Assembly (NCBI GenBank): GCA_028554795.2
Contig: CM068842.1
Span: forward strand, 52,837,608 to 52,901,607
Direction: 5' to 3'
Origin: Sinohyriopsis cumingii
Lineage: Eukaryota; Mollusca; Bivalvia; Unionida; Unionidae
DNA: 64,000 nt
This document shows, piece by piece, positions 61,665 to 64,000 of the stretch (within the stretch, counting starts at the first letter, position 1; every line of letters begins with the position of its first letter). The position numbers and the translations under genes were made by a program. Below the pieces are notes generated by a model. That model was not told the DNA's origin. It saw only the letters and a list, made by a program, of their open reading frames with translations, and searched no databases.

Positions 61665-62192
61665 ATGGACCAAGAGTTCAGACCTCACCCTGTGTTTGTT
61701 AATTACGAGGCATCTCGCGACGGCGTTGTTAGAAATTGTAGACTGAAGAAGCCGGTTGGTACCGTAAATAATCACGGATACTTGCGATTTAATGCTGGGA
61801 AAAAAATCTGTCTTATTCACAGGATGGTGTATGAAGCGTTTAACGGACTGATCAACGACGGTCTCGTTATTGATCACATTGATGGATGTCCTCAAAATAA
61901 CAGACTGTGTAATCTAAGAGCTGTTACACCGAGTCAAAATTCCAAATTTGGAAAAACAGGAGGGATGAGAAAGGCAAAACCCGTAAAGTCATTTGATACA
62001 ATAACGCACGAAGAAAAAATATTTCGCTCTATGAATGCGGCTGGTAAATACTTCGATATTTGTAGTAAATCAGTTCGAGATGTTGCGGAGAATATAACTA
62101 AAACAGCGATCTCAAAAAAGACGGGTCACAGAATTCGATTTTCATATATAACATCAAAGGGAGATAACTCGTTTTGTGATAGCGTCGCATGA
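61665..62192 (+). CDS. HNH endonuclease with NUMOD-like tail
   Basis: 175 residues. YEASRDGVVRNCRLKK and GYLRFNAGKKICLIHRMVYE match the NUMOD4/HNH_3 start. The catalytic core is VIDHIDGCPQNNRLCNLRAV. The tail SMNAAGKYFDICSKSVRDVA is a helix-turn-helix of the NUMOD1/IENR1 type. Such enzymes are free-standing or intron-borne homing nucleases in phages and large DNA viruses. Here it stands alone between viral-type genes. It starts 13 bp after the previous stop. Confidence 0.85.
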   Translation: MDQEFRPHPVFVNYEASRDGVVRNCRLKKPVGTVNNHGYLRFNAGKKICLIHRMVYEAFNGLINDGLVIDHIDGCPQNNRLCNLRAVTPSQNSKFGKTGGMRKAKPVKSFDTITHEEKIFRSMNAAGKYFDICSKSVRDVAENITKTAISKKTGHRIRFSYITSKGDNSFCDSVA

Positions 62193-62262
62193 CAAGAGTT
62201 ACGTCCCTTGAAGTCCAATTAATGTTGCGATTAATTAATCATTTTACGATGAAAACTATTGA

Positions 62263-62299
62263 AATACACGCTGTTATCTAACAGCTGTATTCTTTTTTT
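62263..62299. terminator. Strong hairpin followed by T8
   Basis: AATACA-C-GCTGTTA-TC-TAACAGC-TGTATT, a 13-bp stem with one bulge and a 2-nt loop, followed by CTTTTTTTT. It sits 70 bp beyond the HNH stop. It looks like an RNA terminator or pause hairpin; in a eukaryote a polymerase III or cruciform role is equally possible. Confidence 0.45.
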
Positions 62300-62473
62300 T
62301 AATGTTTTATTTGAGTATTTGGTTTCATTTAAATGCCGTGAAACACCATTAATAAGTATTTAAGGATTCAACGATTCAAGGGAATTCAAATTAACACACA
62401 CCTTGTGACTGACGCCGCTGTATTAGTCACTTTATATATAAGATGACTCGTTATAAGCCTCGGGTTTTCGAAA

Positions 62474-62591
62474 GCCAATTCAACTAATCAAAACTAACCC
62501 ACGCTCTTGACCCGGGCGTGTGGTTGTCTTTTGTTCACAATCATGCAACCGGGTTAATTTAATTGGGTTGCTTTTGATTGGTTGAATTGGC
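62474..62591. repeat. Long inverted repeat
   Basis: GCCAATTCAACTAATCAAAA (62474-62493) onwards pairs with 62564-62591 over about 28 bp with two or three mismatches. The inner CACGC/GCGTG sequences pair as well. It may be a cruciform, a MITE or an origin-type structure. Confidence 0.55.
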
Positions 62592-62599
62592 CGTAGAGT

Positions 62600-63060
62600 T
62601 CCGCCCCGCCGTTTTATGTTTGTGCTGTCTTGTGCCGTCCCATCATCCATCAATCATTTCATTGTAAATATATTCATCCTTAATTAAGTACATGTAGTGA
62701 TGTCCCCCCAAGCATATCTTCTGGGCGGTCTACGATGACGTTTGTCACCCTAGGCCTCCCTCCCGGAGATGTATGTTTTGGGGTTCCCTTGGGCTCAGAT
62801 GGATGCGAAGGCACCCAAGGGGTTCCAAGATGTGAATGTCCTTAATTAAGTATATGTATATGCCTGCAATCTGCCACAACACTCGAGTGGAGATTTACGG
62901 CATTGTACTGTCCATGTATGCCTGCAATCTGCCACAACACTCGAGTGGAGATTTACGGCATTGTATTGTCCATATAAAAAACGGGGTCAAAAATGACCCC
63001 CAATAATTTTATTAAACTTTAAACTTAAATTTTATTAAAATTTTTGATATTAGAAATAAG
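62600..63060. repeat. Non-coding region with 58-bp tandem palindromic units
   Basis: Two 58-bp units (62860-62917, 62918-62973) are nearly identical. Each centres on the perfect palindrome CACTCGAGTG (62880-62889, 62938-62947), with outer AATCT/AGATT and ATGCC/GGCAT arms. CCTTAATTAAGTA occurs twice (62683, 62839). An inverted pair CCTTGGG/CCCAAGG lies near 62790-62820. No coding potential seen. Could bind a dimeric protein or be part of a replication or transcription control site. Confidence 0.6.
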
Positions 63061-63074
63061 ATGTTTATAAGAAT

Positions 63075-63485
63075 ATGGATTCCCAAGACATCAATAATAT
63101 ATTAACTGAGATTTCAAAATTAAAAAATCAAGGAATTGTATTATCTGATAGGCTCAACAGCGAGGAAATATTATCCGCTTATGAGGCTATAAACGAACAA
63201 TCGAAGCGAGGGCGTTTTACGCTAGCCCGCGAGTATTCTTTTATAAAACGATTACAACATACAATTAATGAGAACCTGTATGGCAATGACGTAAGCGTAT
63301 TCATTGGGTTATTCACTGCCGTTGAAACAATACGAAAAAAACTCGGGCAGCTTTATGAAAAACGCCGCGAGATCTCTAGTAAGATTAAAAACATTAGGAG
63401 GATCATAGACGAAACCCCTGTGGGGAGCCTCAGCTTGAAGTTACCTGTTCCCACGTCGCGCGACGAAGTCGGCATACAAATGTAA
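63075..63485 (+). CDS. Coiled-coil protein of E3 (unknown)
   Basis: 136 residues from ATG (MDSQDINNILTEISKLKNQG). Helical almost throughout, with EKRREISSKIKNIRRIIDE near the end. No family recognised. Preceded by an AT-rich leader without a clear TATA box and followed 15 bp later by the next gene. Confidence 0.55.
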   Translation: MDSQDINNILTEISKLKNQGIVLSDRLNSEEILSAYEAINEQSKRGRFTLAREYSFIKRLQHTINENLYGNDVSVFIGLFTAVETIRKKLGQLYEKRREISSKIKNIRRIIDETPVGSLSLKLPVPTSRDEVGIQM

Positions 63486-63500
63486 CATTATATATATGTG

Positions 63501-64000
63501 ATGTATGGAAAGACCCAGCGGAAAATTTTATTTGAAATTGCGGATCAATTTACAATAATGGTAGGTGAATCACTTACTACTCGGCTAGCCAGAGATCGGC
63601 TAGCAGCGCTTATAAAGTTTATACCGTTACGAGATAGAGTGAGAGAGAAACTTCAAACGCGGCAACAAATGCAAACTGATTTTGCTGTTGGAAGTGAACA
63701 GTTATTTGCCCCGGTAACTAAAGCGACTAAGGATGTTACAGCGGCAACAGAACGAGCAATATATGGAGATATTCCTAAGGAGGGCGAACGGAAAGAGGCG
63801 CCTCTTCTTCCTGTACTTGAAAAGATAGCAGCAGAGACAGAACAAACACAGCAACGGATAAAACAACTTTCCAGTGATATAAAAACCCAACGAGAGTATG
63901 AACGATTAGTTGATATTGATGATTCTGAACAGGGTGATGTTGGTGAACTTCAAAAAATTTCCACTCAAAAAGGGGTTCCCTTTATAGATAAACTCACTGA
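63501..64000 (+). CDS. Partial coiled-coil protein running off the window
   Basis: Open from ATG at 63501 (MYGKTQRKILFEIADQFTIM) to the last base with no stop, at least 166 codons. Charged and helical (EKIAAETEQTQQRIKQLSSD). The frame carries on beyond 64000. It could be a virion scaffold or minor structural protein; nothing in the visible part decides. Confidence 0.65.
   Translation, partial: MYGKTQRKILFEIADQFTIMVGESLTTRLARDRLAALIKFIPLRDRVREKLQTRQQMQTDFAVGSEQLFAPVTKATKDVTAATERAIYGDIPKEGERKEAPLLPVLEKIAAETEQTQQRIKQLSSDIKTQREYERLVDIDDSEQGDVGELQKISTQKGVPFIDKLT

Larger units (their letters stand above)
55658..64000. mobile_element. Element 3 (E3): divergent Polinton-like element, right end outside window
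   Basis: A compact gene set with packaging ATPase, zinc-ribbon/PLA2, DDE integrase, and a polymerase-helicase-HNH protein, unlike E1/E2 in sequence and order. Gene spacing of 5-40 bp and convergent overlapping stops show a virus-like layout. Base composition is less AT-rich than the flanks. The left boundary is either about 55658 or 55415. Capsid genes, if any, would lie to the right of the window. Confidence 0.75.

Overview
The window is invertebrate genomic DNA, most likely from a mollusc. The host parts are AT-rich and hold no recognisable gene. They carry microsatellites, decayed LINE fragments and tRNA-derived SINEs, one of which has the Meta-type core common in molluscs. Three large virus-like DNA transposons of the Maverick/Polinton (adintovirus-like) type fill most of the rest.

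Element 1 (E1, 8188-47233) is an old, decayed Maverick. Its ends begin AG and finish CT, it has diverged terminal inverted repeats (TIRs) of about 367 bp, and it is flanked by a perfect 6-bp duplication AATAAT. Element 2 (E2, 24446-44217, 19,772 bp) is a younger member of the same family. It sits inside the polB gene of E1, with near-identical TIRs of about 266 bp and the duplication TACGTT. Without E2, E1 would be about 19.3 kb, and the two are colinear gene for gene. The E2 order from right to left is: small basic protein (+), Q-rich coiled-coil protein (-), CCHC knuckle protein (+), PolB (-), BIR/IAP-like protein, two F-box-like paralogues, two small conserved genes, packaging ATPase, two basic core proteins, Pro-rich protein, chromodomain integrase, membrane protein, penton-like protein, minor capsid protein, major capsid protein, a CYGC protein, adenain-like protease, and three small accessory genes.

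The most unusual signal is at the 3' ends of the accessory genes at both flanks of E1 and E2. Eight copies of a 16-nt hairpin (6-bp stem, UUUC loop) lie 13-33 nt after stop codons where the stop is clear. Each is oriented with its gene, has histone-like flanks (AAA before, ACCCA after) and a purine-rich block about 10-20 nt downstream. This is the signature of metazoan replication-dependent histone mRNA 3' ends (SLBP/U7 processing). Stems differ by paired changes between orthologous loci. At the right flank two genes diverge from one compact promoter (CRE, CCAAT boxes, two TATA boxes) and both end in such hairpins, which is the layout of a histone gene pair. The core genes instead show AATAAA signals. 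I infer that these elements place flank genes under S-phase, polyA-independent 3'-end control. I do not know this to be described for Mavericks.

Element 3 (E3, from about 55.4-55.7 kb past the window end) is unrelated in sequence. It has a divergent A32-like ATPase, a zinc-ribbon/phospholipase A2 gene joined by a -1 frame change at a slippery run, a distinct DDE integrase, and an 1153-residue protein that combines a divergent family-B polymerase-like palm, an SF1 helicase and a C-terminal HNH domain. These are followed by a Cys-rich protein, an HNH endonuclease with a NUMOD-like tail, and two coiled-coil proteins. Its right end and any capsid genes lie outside the window.

E2 is not intact. 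The major capsid, minor capsid, ATPase, one conserved small gene, accessory gene a and the CCHC gene carry frameshifts, stops or lost starts. PolB, integrase, protease, penton-like and BIR frames are open.
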